From NCBI GenBank assembly GCA_030063045.1, contig JAQSEB010000042.1:1736001-1800000 (forward strand): a DNA stretch of 64,000 nt, in the 5' to 3' direction. Positions 34,205 to 44,757 of the stretch are shown here, one piece after another. Made by a program: the position numbers and the translations under genes. Every line of letters begins with the position of its first letter. Positions within the stretch are counted from its first letter, which is position 1. Below the pieces are notes generated by a model. The model saw only the letters and a program-made list of their open reading frames with translations, searched no databases and had not been told where the DNA came from. This DNA comes from Pratylenchus scribneri (Eukaryota; Nematoda; Chromadorea; Rhabditida; Pratylenchidae).

Positions 34205-37200
34205 TCAATGGCCATTTTCGAGTATAGTCAAATTGTTCCTCTCGGCAACCATCAAAGGGGGCGGAATTGGAGAATGGGGTGGCACATTATTGCTGCAAGA
34301 ATTTATTCCTCCCGTCAATTCCAACAAGGAATTATTCTGTGGACAAGGCGAAACGCTGATATGAGAAGTACGACTGGGCAGATCCTGAAAAATAATCGAG
34401 TGAATAGGAAATGAAATTATTTTCTTTAATTAGTCTAATAAAATAAAATTGAATAAATGCTACTTATAATGAATGGATATTGCCTGCGGGCTAATTAGTA
34501 TAAAGAATGAAGGATTTTGGCTTCATGCCATAATTCTATCCTCAATAGTCAACCATCTATTCCCTTGAGCTTAATTTAAATGAGTAAATAAATTGGCCAT
34601 TTTATGCAAATTTATAACCAAATAAAATTACTCACTCTTGCTGATTCGGATGTTTCCGTCATTGAAAGTTTTTCACCAAAAATATATCCAATTTTTTTGC
34701 ATAAACGGGATGACATTGACTCCGGAAAGAGACATACCTGAATTAATAAAAATATATTTTTGAAGTTATTTTTATTCCCACTTCTCCTTTGGTAGATGTG
34801 ATTGCCCTGAATGGCATTTTACATCTGCAAAAATTATTTTTTTTGGTGGATTAGTTTTCCTTTTCCGAATGTACCGTTGCCTCGGTGAATCCTTTGAATG
34901 GCTTCGAATGTAAAAATCCAAAAATGTCGTCTTATATTCCACAAAATTGATCCTTTGTTTTAAGCGCTGTTGGAAATATAATATTTTATTTTGGAATTAT
35001 GTTTAATTTTTTTACGGGGTAATCCGTATTATTGAGGCCTTTGAGCAGCACCAAAATGTGTTCATCCTGTTGAGCATTTCGATAAATATATTTGCGAATT
35101 CCGCGCACTTGATTGCTCTTCAGAATATAATTTTGGAATAATATTTTTGGGAAATATTACTCACGAGTGTTTCCTCTTTGTCATGGCAAATATCGAGTAA
35201 TTTGATTTTGCGTAAATTATAATATTCCGTGTCAATTTCCTCCGCCTGATATTCACCTAAAAATGCATTAAAAATTTCAATTCATTCTTTTTTTTTTGTT
35301 TGACTTTGTAAAAAGAGGACCACTCGAATTGAATCATTGTTTCGGCCGAAGCCAAGGTCGCAAAAAAGTTGTCGAACTGTCCAAAATAGGTCCTGATTGT
35401 TGGGGACCTCAAAAAGGGAAAAAATAAAATAAATTATTTAAACAAATTTGCCACCTTCAAATCCAATCGGACAACGCGTTTTCGTTTACGAAAAAATTTT
35501 AGAAAAGGTTCAGCACTAAAATTGAAAAAGTTGAATATTTTAAATAATTAATTTTTGGAGGAGGACCAATCATGGAAGGCCTCAAGGCGTTTCTAAAAAG
35601 GGAATAAAAGATATTTTCTAAAATTATTTAATTTTCTACCTCCAACCGACCCCTGTCCGCTTCATCCTTAAATTAAAAATAATATTCAAATTAAATTAAA
35701 TATAAATTTCCAACCACTCCTTTAATGAATTGGCTCAATTCCGCCTGACTCATGTTATTCTTTCCATCTCCATCCTTTTTCGATTTTGACGGCGAATTCG
35801 GCTCCAATGCCATTCCACCTTCTGTAAAATAAATATTTGCTTCAATTGAATTCATTCAATCTATTCTACCGAGTAATTGATGTTCGCCCGTAATGAACAA
35901 TTCCAATGCAAAAAGCAAATTATGCTGGAAATAATCATTAAATTCAAATGAATATATTCTCTACTTTTCGGTCAAATTCGTCCATCCTCTCTGATTGGTC
36001 CAAATTGGTGAAGGCAGCTGATTTGAGTATGAATGACAATTCGGGCACAATATCCACAATGAAACGCTTAAATTGGCTTTTTTTCAATTTTATTTCCATT
36101 TCATTTTGGGGGACCTGTGCCGTGGATGTGGCAATTCTGGCACTGACCATTTGGAGGACCCAACGAAGGTTGATGACAGCCGGATCACGCTTTAAAATTA
36201 ATAAAAATTTGAAGCAAATTTTGAGTCAACTTTGAGCAAATCCTGCATTTCCGTTGTATTTTGCACCGTATTCGCCACTTTATGCGGCAAATATGCAAAA
36301 ATTAATTCTTCTGCAATTTATATTTTTCTAAATAATTTCCAAAAAATATGGCCAACCAATTCCGATGGTCACAAAATCGAATTCCTGCGCCAATTCCTGG
36401 GTCAAAATACCCTTCATACTGCCCGGTCCACCTGCAAAATATTTGAAATTCATTTATTTTCCTTCCTTCCAATTTTTTATTACCATTTCCCTTCTCTAAT
36501 CCCCCTTTTGAATATAGTACTTCCTCATTCCTCTTTTTATTGCATTCCCTCTAGCAAAATTGGATGGATGTCCTACCATAGACATAGACCCAATTTCCCC
36601 CTTCACATCCAAATCAATTGAGGGTGGATTTCAACAAAAATGTGGGTACTGACGTAAATTGACAACTATTTTGCCCTTTTTATCATCAAAATCCATTGGT
36701 TTTACGTCAACAAACATTGGATGAAAGGAACATTTTTGAGGATGGATTAAATGGATTCGGTTGGAATTGGAATGTGACTGACCGAATATGAAAATGACGG
36801 TTTGCATTTGGTCGGCACACGGATTCACACCGGAGCCAATCTCTAAAAACAAATAAACAAATTGACATATTCCAAATTTGTTTGATGACCAATTGTGATG
36901 GGCGGTTGCAATTTTAGCACCCGATGAAGGCTCAAATCAATTTCCTCGAGATCGCCGCCTTCCGCCAAAACAGGCCGTCGATGGCTGGAAGTGAAATGTT
37001 CGACAAGGAATTGGCAACAGGGACTGAATTTGAAATGGACAAAAATGGGACATTATTGTCAAAAAGTGATAATTGGAAATGTCCCAAAAAATTTGATAAA
37101 TGTGCCAAAACTCTAATTTCCCTATATTTTTGGCCACCTTCTTTGTTTGTCAACAGCGGTGGATGAGCCAACAAAGCCATTCCAATTATGCACACTTGGG

Positions 37201-37211
37201 GCACAGCCCAT
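34205..37211 (-). CDS. Adenylate-kinase-like protein with lipid-anchor-type N-terminus and altered P-loop
   Basis: About 15 exons in phase give roughly 610 aa. The start MGCAPSVHNWNG fits N-myristoylation (Gly2) plus palmitoylation (Cys3). The nucleoside-monophosphate-kinase part follows: QTVIFIFGGPGSMKGILTQE (P-loop; normally GGPGSGKG), FDFVTIGEEL, KRFIVDIVPELSF (the FxxDGFPR position), an internal polar insert with PNSPSKSKKDGDGK, and RLEAFHDCAEPFLKFFRKRK followed by VVRLDLK, matching the R..Y....P...YY closing helix of adenylate kinases. A further domain of about 200 aa (KLLDICHDKEETL, GIRKYIYRNAQQDEHILVLL, NFVEYKTTFLDFYIRSHSK) is not recognised. The tail is Ser/Pro-rich and ends LTILENGH. 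Start chosen from the MGC motif and a phase-2 splice into SHRRPVLAEGGDLEE. Enzyme activity is doubtful. Confidence 0.78.
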
Positions 37212-38658
37212 CCAAAAATGAATTTGGAAGGATGAATGGCAGAGGGCAAAGGGCAAAGGGCCGAAATTACTTTTTAGGCATAAAAATATGCAAAATACCT
37301 AAACCTTTCGAAAAAAAGAAATATTTATTTTATAAATAATGGTAATAAATTCTGTGGTAATTGTAGCGATTGAATGAATTTTGGATATTCGATTGGATGG
37401 GTGGATGGAAATGTGAGGGAGGAATTGAAAATGCTGGGAGGAGGAATTAATGGAATGGGAGGGAATTGGCATTGGCCAAGACCCATTTTATGCGGTCATT
37501 CCACCACTAAATTGGTAGGAATAGGAAATGAATGGAAAAGGAAATTGAAGAATTCGCGGGAGGAAGGAATTCTTTCGATAAATAATAAATATTTATACAA
37601 AAATTATTGAAAAATAAGATAAATTTTCCTCAAATATTATGGATTAAATCGAATGAATGAATGAATGAAAGAAGGAAGAATTAAAGTAAAAAAAGAATGG
37701 ATTGAAAATGGATATTGTGTGACGCATTGGATTGGAATTGGGCCACAAAGTCTTTCCAAATCCTCTCCCTCCCCAAATCCATTGCATTCTGTGCCCGCAT
37801 TTATGCCAAATAAGGTGAATGAAAAGCAAGGAATGTGCCGTACTCGACGTAATCGGTCATCAGCAAAGGGCGCATGGGGAAAGGGAGACGGTGCGCGCAA
37901 AATCCATGCACATTGCTACTGGGCCGTAAATATTATATATAAATAAATGGGCCGGCCCAATCCGACTTCCCTCACCAAATCCCAAATGGGACAATCCTAG
38001 AGAGGAGGAGGAAGAGGAGGCTATTGGGCCGACATTTTGTGCGCGCGTTTGCGTCAAAAAAGAAAAGGCAGAAAGGCAAAATGGTGGCATTCTCGGCGCG
38101 GATTGTGCCGTGCTAATTATTATTTGCTCGCCTCCATTGTCTATTATGGGGTGGTTGAATTTGATGGAATCCATGGAAATGGATGAATGGATGGATGGAT
38201 GAATGAATGCCGTCGGTGTCATCGCATCGAACAGCCCAGAGTAGTCGGCGGTCTTCTTGTTCAACTTTTCAGATTTACAGGGATTCGTGGAAAGTTTGTG
38301 CGGCAAAAAATCGAGCCAACCAATAACAATCCCCTTGAGGGAATTTTGAAAGCGAAAGATGGATTGGGGTGAAGGAAAAAGGGCTTCCACATTTGGATTC
38401 TTTCCTCAGTCCGTAAGTCTGCCTTTTTTGATGCCATCCTCCTACATTTTTATGCCGGCGGCCCGGGCAAAATGACGAGTCAAAAATGGAAAGAATATAA
38501 ATCGATAAAGCATAAAATTTAGGAGGATTAAAATTTATTTATTTCCATTTAAAATTTTGTAAAATTCGCCCATAAAAAGAAATTTTATTCATTTGAAAAT
38601 GGCATTACATTTCCATATTTACTTCCTTTTCTAAAAATATTCATTTGCCAAAAATGGA
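37212..38658. other. Intergenic/promoter region, no gene accepted
   Basis: 1.4 kb between two minus-strand genes. It includes the least AT-rich DNA of the neighbourhood (37.85-38.15 kb) with words such as TGTGCGCGCGTTTGCGTC. A 176-codon minus-strand frame (37860-38390) is of low complexity and has no family signal, so it is not called. Confidence 0.45.
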
Positions 38659-40409
38659 TTAAAAGATTAAGACGGCCAACAAAGCAGCAATTGCCAATGC
38701 CAACATTGAATTCATCGAGGATGGAATGGCTAAATAAATATAAACATTTGATCAATTCCATGTCCATAATTCCCTACTTGCTCCATTCCCAAAATCATTT
38801 TGGGATGGGGAGGAACCAAATTGCATTGAAGGGGATCCTGAATTTTGTTGAGGGCCACCGTTGCTTCCACCGAATGAATTTTGGCGTGGTCCGCCGGATT
38901 GATGATTATTGTTGAATTGAGGCGAATGGGATTGGGGCCATTGTGGCTGAGGCTGCAAATTGGCATCTTAAAAATGCAAAATTAAAACAAAATGTTTTAT
39001 TTGCCTACTTTGTTGGCCAAAAAAGCCGACTGGAACACTTCGAGGCGACATTCGATCGAGGAATGCATTAATTCGGGCGGATGCTGGTTGGCCACCTCCA
39101 TTGCCTCTTTCGGTCATTCCGGGGGAGGAAACCTCTTCTTCACTGGCACTACTACTGCCAGCTGCATTCACGGCAGGGGAATTCCCCAAAAATGAGTTTT
39201 GATTTGACCTAAAGAAAAGTTTTTCTCAATTTCCACAATAAATTCCTCATAACCCTGCGGATTGTTGTTGAGCGGCAGAAAATTGATTTTGCTGTGGTCC
39301 AGATGCTTCATATCCATCCGTTTGGCTGGGGCTAAACAAAAATAAATTTAATTAATTTATTAAAAATTAATTTTAAAATATTTATGGGAAAAAAAAGAAT
39401 TGCAACGGCCGGGAATCGAACCCGGGCCGCCCGCGTGGCAGGCGAGCATTCTACCACTGAACCACCGTTGCTACATTAACACATCCATTTTATTTTCTCT
39501 ACGAATTCAACTCATTCGTCACAAGAAAGAAAAACTAGTTCCCTTTTGGGCTGTTTTTGAAGGGCAAATTGCTTAATCATTCGCCGCCATCCATCCTTCC
39601 CATTCCCATGAACATATTAATTCTTTTTCTTTTCCGTATATTCTTTATTCCCTTCCAAGGATCCAATAAATCATTCCAAGTTCCAACCATTCCTCGCTCT
39701 TTTTGATTGTATTTTATTTCGATCAAATTAATTAATTATCGGCTAACAAATTCTATTTAAAGGATAATCCATCCTAATCCAACAATATTCCATTATTACC
39801 CCTCACCTTTGGACATATCCTCTTCCTCCCACAGTATTCTGAACCGGTCCCTGGCTTTCCCCATATCGATGGAGTGAACGACGGTATTGTTGATTGGGTG
39901 CCGGGCGACGTTGTTTTGCCGGTGGCAGTCCGAAACCCAATCCAATGAATTCCTCCAGGGCACAATCATCGAATAGGCCGGCTCGATATTCTGCACGAAT
40001 AAATGGATTCTAAAAATGACTTCCCCACCATGGTCATTGCATAGGTTTCCATCGTCACAAAGATGGCATTTTTGCCAATTTTGGTTGGAAATTGTCCGGC
40101 AATCCCGAGTGCATCCTTTTCGAATTACTGCACAAAAACAATTATTGGCCTATTTAATTCTGATAATATTCTCCAACTTTGTCCACTCATTGCCGCCTTC
40201 ACTGTGAAACAAAATGCATCGGGAGCGCATGTTTCGGGCACTTGGTTGTCTCGACAATCGCAAATTCCATCGCTTAAATATGTGGGAAAGGGGTGTGGGT
40301 GATTTCAAATGTGAATTCACCATGTGAAACATTTGAGGGCATCAGAAAATGTTGAGAGGCCAAAAGCCAGGAGCAAAAGAATTGAGGGAAAATGAAAGGA
40401 AAATTGCAT
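38659..40409 (-). CDS. Ly6/three-finger-domain protein with Q/N/S/G-rich spacer and GPI-anchor signal
   Basis: About seven exons in phase. A signal peptide (MQFSFHFPSILLLLAFGLST) runs directly into LKCFTCDGICDCRDN, the classic Ly6 start. Further cysteines follow (ETCAPDAFCFTV, KGCTRDC, KCHLCDDGNLCND), ending in the CN-type pair that closes three-finger domains. A spacer with LEEFIGLGFGLPPA, then a long low-complexity stretch (QQNQFSAAQQQS, PQPQWPQSHSPQFNNNHQ, SFGGSNGGPQQNSG) precedes the hydrophobic C-terminus SSMNSMLALAIAALLAVLIF, which fits a GPI-attachment signal. Role: cell-surface, lipid-anchored; nematode relatives include ODR-2/HOT-type proteins (family-level statement). An acceptor-like ATTTTAG lies just before the ATG at 40409. 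The intron at 39806-39332 contains a tRNA-Gly. Confidence 0.85.
39401..39471 (-). tRNA. tRNA-Gly (GCC), second copy
   Basis: Identical in its 71-nt body to the tRNA at 28048-28118. The flanks are also shared: ATGGGAAAAAAA before AGAATTGCAACGG on one side and GCTACATT on the other. It lies in an intron of the Ly6-like gene, same strand as the host. Confidence 0.97.
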
Positions 40410-41884
40410 GACTAAAATTAATTTAAATATAATTTATTAATTTATTTGGGATTTTTGTTTGTTTGCCACTAATTAGTCATCCCCTTTCCAAGCATTTAAA
40501 TGCCATTCTGCCCCTTTCCTTCTTCCTTATCAATTATCAAATTCATTTTATCGGGTCCTTCCGCCGCAATAAAAATCAAACCAAAATTGGATGGTGATTC
40601 AATGGTAAAATCAGTCAATTAAAAAGGGGAAATGAACCCTCAAAACCAAAAATGGGTGCGGCATACCCTCTGGAATATTTTTGAGGAAATGAAGGAGGAG
40701 TGGCCCAATTAATTTAATGGAGTTAAACCATCAAAAATTGGATTGTCTGATGCAAATTTGTTAAAACATTTTAACGAAAATGTCCAATTTAATGGCTCGT
40801 TTAGGGAAACATAAGGGCCATTCCACAATTCTCAATATTCATTGTTTGGTTTGGAGGGCAAATTCAACTTGATTTACATTGGAAAGGAAAGAAAATGAAA
40901 GCAAAAGTGGAGGCAACTTTTCACAGCTCCTTGAGGGCACTTTTGTCCAAAGAAAGGGACTTATTGAAAAGTATGGTGGCAATTCTTTATTAAAAGTTGA
41001 TGAGAAGATTGAATGTAACAATAAATCAAAATGGAAAATGACCCTAAATAAAAATAATTTGCATAAATTTGCTTTGAATAAAAGGGTTTCATTCTAGCTT
41101 AGCCGGTTTTTTCGAATAAATGTCCACACATTTGGTTGATCATAAAAAAGTCATCATGTCCAGTGTCCACCCATCCATTCAATTCCTCCACAAATTCGGC
41201 CTATTTGCTTTCGGCGGCCAACCAATGGTCAAGGAAAAACAAATTTAGCATGGACATTTGGACGAAAAATGGAAGAAACTATTTTGGGGTACTAAAAAAT
41301 GGAAATAAACGAATTTTTATGGTGAAATATTATTTAAGTTTGTTCATAGATGGTAAAATGATGAAACTGAGTTTTTCAAATTTATTTTCCCAAAGTTCAA
41401 CAACAAGGGTGCAGAGGAGGCCCAAAATCAAAATCGAAAACCAATTCTGTTCAAATAGGCAAAGTGGCGGTGGTTTATTTTTAATGGTTTTTTTTATCAA
41501 CCATTTATTTGCATATTTTGGATTAAATTTGTCAACATATTTATTAAGTATATGGTGTGCCAAAATTATAACAACAAATTAATAAAATGAATCAAAATTG
41601 AATGAATCCCATTAAGTGGAATTTAAATAATCAGATCAATAAAGAATAAGGGCAATGGAAATAGGCAGATAAAAGAAAAAGGGTAATTTAAATAGTCAAA
41701 TCAAAGTGTAAAGTGGAAGTTAAATAGTCAAATCAAAGAGTAAAGTGGAAGTTAAATAGTCAAATCAAAGAGTAAAGGTGAAGTTAAATATCAAAATCAA
41801 AGAGGAATTTGCCAAATTTCTTCCGTTCATATCATCCCAAAAACTGTTCATCCATTCTTCTTCTTCCTTTGTTGTTGTGCCATT
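40410..41884. other. Intergenic region upstream of the Ly6-like gene
   Basis: 1.5 kb of AT-rich DNA between the Ly6-like start and the zinc-finger stop. The only structure seen is the short tandem repeat at 41686-41803. Open frames up to 148 codons occur but carry no family signal. Confidence 0.45.
41686..41803. repeat. Short 32-bp tandem repeat (about 3.5 copies)
   Basis: Copies of AGTCAAATCAAAGAGTAAAG followed by TGGAAGTTAAAT, with drift in the last copy. Confidence 0.85.
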
Positions 41885-42987
41885 TCAATCGCATCCCCGA
41901 TGTCCGCAACAAGTGACGCAAAGAGCCTGTCCTCGATAGCAACGAACAATTCCCAATCGGCCACGGCATTCGTTGCATTGGAATTGGAGAGTGATCTTCC
42001 CGATTTTGCCGTGCATGATGTCCACGTCATGAAGGGTGACCTGGATTTGTGTTTTGTTAGCTTTTGTAAATATATGTTAAATCTCACCAAATTGGAATGA
42101 GTAGACTGGGCGCATGCATTCATGGCCATGTTGAAACAGCGAGCAATGGACGAGGCGCCGGCGGCATTTTGGTTTTGGTCCAATTCAATGGAGGCGGCAC
42201 GCGGAACCAATTGACGAGGGCGACCAACAACTGCCTTCTGTTTGAAATAAAACATATCATTTGAATATTTACGGCCACTCTCACCTTGACTGGCTCGGTT
42301 GCACGTCGGACCAATTGATGAGGGTGACCAACAGCGGACTTCTGGAAATAAATTGTTCGAATATTTTCATAGCCTTTTACCTTGACTGGTTTGCGCACTT
42401 CCACATCGTCATCCTCGTCCTCATCGCTTTCATCCTGATGTTTGGCTTGAGGTCGAGTGCGTTTTGTGCCCGTTGTCTTTGGAGTTGGACGCGCCAATTG
42501 CACCTTTGAAAAGAATGATTTATTCAAAAATGCAGCCTCTCTTTTACCTTTGGTTCCATTGCGTCTTGATGCATTTGTTCATGGGTAGTTTTGGCCCCAA
42601 CGGCTCCAAAAGACGCTTGACAATATTTGCAGACGAACGGAAGGCCGCCTGAAGAATTTTAATTTAATTGGAATTATGAGATCAAACTTAAACTTACGAT
42701 CTTTGTGGATTTCCTCATGCTTTTTCAAAGCGGCTTTGCCATATTTGACTTTCCAAGGGCATTTGCTGAAAATTTATGTGGTATTATATTTATTTATTTA
42801 AATTATTTAACAAATTATGATTTAATCAATAGAAATCATAAAATACAAGATTTGCCTACACGAACCTGCATTTGTACCCTTTTTCCAGATTGACAGCCTC
42901 CTTGATCGGTGGATTGCGAGCATTCTTCATCATTTGGTCATCATTTTCGGCATTCACTTGGCTTCGCTTGTCTTCGCAATTTTCCAT
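41885..42987 (-). CDS. Small protein with two C2H2 zinc fingers and a Cys-rich C-terminus
   Basis: Seven exons, roughly 235 aa. The N-terminus is MENCEDKRSQVNAENDDQ. Finger 1 is CSKCPWKVKYGKAALKKHEE with IH (C-x2-C-x12-H-x3-H). Finger 2 is CKYCQASFGAVGAKTTHEQM with H. A basic/acidic linker (KRTRPQAKHQDESDEDEDDD) follows. Then come two similar short exons: KSAVGHPHQLVRRATEPVK and KAVVGRPRQLVPRAASIEL. The tail contains CNECRGRLGIVRCY and ALCVTCCGHRGCD, which could bind another zinc ion. All junctions are GT..AG in phase. Likely nuclear and nucleic-acid binding (from the fingers). No named orthologue is recognised. Start from the first in-frame ATG of the first exon. Confidence 0.78.
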
Positions 42988-44128
42988 GTTGAATTTAATA
43001 TGTTTAATGTTTAATCTACAAAAATTGTAATGGAAATTAAGTATAAATAAATAATGTATTTTTCCTCCATTAAACTCATTTGTTTTTGGACTAATCACTA
43101 AACCCCGATCGATAAAGGTTTGTGGATTATTCTGTTATAAGAAGAGAGAAACGAACGTGTTCTGATTCTGACTTTTTCCGAAAAAATAATGAAGTGAAAC
43201 GAAAAACGGTTTATTAGAATAGGAATCTAAACCCCAATCAAAGAATAAAATTAATTGTGTTGTGACTTGTGATTATGGATTGTTCTAGTAAAAGATCACA
43301 TTATGTTTGCAATTAATAAAGCATTCCAGAGAGATTTCCGAATAAGTTAAGATTTGATTTGTTTTATTATTGCTCGCAGCTCGCTGCTGCGTTGTTGAAG
43401 CAGCTGAGCTGCTTAAGTGTTGTGATTGAGTTGATGTTGTGTGTTAATAAAAATCAATAATGTTGAGTGATAATGACAATTCAAGAGGCTGGTGGAAGGC
43501 AAACAGACAAAAGTGACATAAAGCCAGAAAGTACCGCAGAGTAGGGATCGGCAAATGTGCTTATGCGCACAAAATGTGCAAAAGAGAATAGACGATTAGA
43601 GGAAAAAAGCACATTTTATGCGCCTATTTTTTTAAGAAGGAAAATGTGCCTCAAATGTGCTTCCCCGTTTTCCTCTTGAGCGAGAGATGTATTGAAGCGT
43701 CGGAGAAAAGTTTTCTAGAGAAAACGACAAAAGGGCGAAATGACAGAGGCACATTTTGTGCGCATAAGCACATTTGCCGATCCCTACCGCAGAGTTAGAT
43801 TGTACAAATTTGAATATAAAATGAATAACTTTATCACATATCGTACTCGTATCAATAAATGGAAAAAAAGGAAAAGCTTATTTCTTTCACATTTTTGTAT
43901 TTATATTCTAGGAGGGTTAAATTAAATTCCATTTAATTAATCCAATTATTTGATAGGTTCTATTGACAGATTTTTATATGGAAAGGAACTAAATGCTTAA
44001 TATTTAAATAAGATCAGATAAATCCAATTAAATTGGTGGCAAATTCCGAATTTATTCAAATGAATTATTAAAAAAAATGGAATATAAATAAATAAATGGA
44101 ATCAATGAGTTAATCCTTCTTATTTCTG
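42988..44128. other. Intergenic region carrying a MITE
   Basis: 1.1 kb between the small operon-tail gene and the zinc-finger promoter. Contains the hAT-like element at 43542-43786 and an imperfect hairpin-capable GCAGCT-rich stretch near 43376-43416. Nothing coding. Confidence 0.55.
43542..43786. mobile_element. Non-autonomous hAT-like MITE with perfect terminal inverted repeats
   Basis: 245 bp element. The two 38-bp ends are exact inverted copies starting TAGGGATCGGCAAATGTGC. They are flanked by an 8-bp direct repeat CCGCAGAG (43534-43541 and 43787-43794). An 8-bp duplication and a YAGGG-type end are hallmarks of the hAT superfamily. There is no room for a transposase. Confidence 0.93.
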
Positions 44129-44639
44129 CTATTGTTTATAAAGCAATCGGGCAAAAATATTCCTCAAATTCAATTGCATTCCTTTCTGCGTGTCGGCCAA
44201 TTTATTTATGTAAAGTGCGCCTGAAAATATTTAATAATTACTCAATCCATTTAAATGTTTCACCTTCTCGAAAACATTGTGCCTCTAATTTTGGGTGACG
44301 ACCATGCAAACAGTGAATTGCCCGTAAAAGTGACCACAATGCTTTGCGATTTTGGACATCAAATTCTAAAAATTAATTGGATCAAATTAATTTGGCAAAT
44401 ATTTGCTTACCATTTCCATCAGTAGAAGTTGTGGGATCATCCACCTCCATTTTGTCGTCTCCATCCATCCCTTTGCCTCCGTATTCTGACGCCTCTTTGA
44501 ATTTGGCCAAATGGCAAAGGCCAAGTTGGATTGCCATTCGTCTCAATTCCTTCTCCTCTTCCTCATCCGCATTTTCTTCCCATTCCCCCGGTTCTTTTGC
44601 CGCATTTTGTTGATGTTCATTCCTCTCAATTTTATTCAT
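44129..44639 (-). CDS. Small unknown protein, last gene of the predicted operon
   Basis: Three exons, about 150 aa. An acidic N-terminal half (EWEENADEEEEKELRRMA, DGDDKMEVDDPTTSTDGN) leads into a helical C-terminal half (FDVQNRKALWSLLRAIHCLH, ALYINKLADTQKGMQLNLRN) ending FARLLYKQ. The family is not recognised. It begins 119 bp after the stop of the seryl-tRNA synthetase gene, so co-transcription is likely. In-phase splicing and the absence of stops in two short introns' flanks support a real gene. Confidence 0.65.
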
Positions 44640-44757
44640 CTTTTGGTCTTTTTTGGTGAAATTAATTCAAACAAATTATGTAAAATATATTATCGAAATT
44701 TTACGAATGAATTCAGAGAATAAATAAATTAATTTTATTTATTTTAAAATTAAAAAT

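Noticed and set aside
37860..38390. 176-codon minus-strand open frame
   Set aside because: Composition is low-complexity, no domain or splice continuation is seen, and it lies in a less AT-rich promoter-like region where stops are rarer.
43376..43416. GCAGCT-rich imperfect hairpin as an RNA gene or terminator
   Set aside because: Pairing is interrupted and there is no flanking promoter box or T-run; more likely simple sequence.
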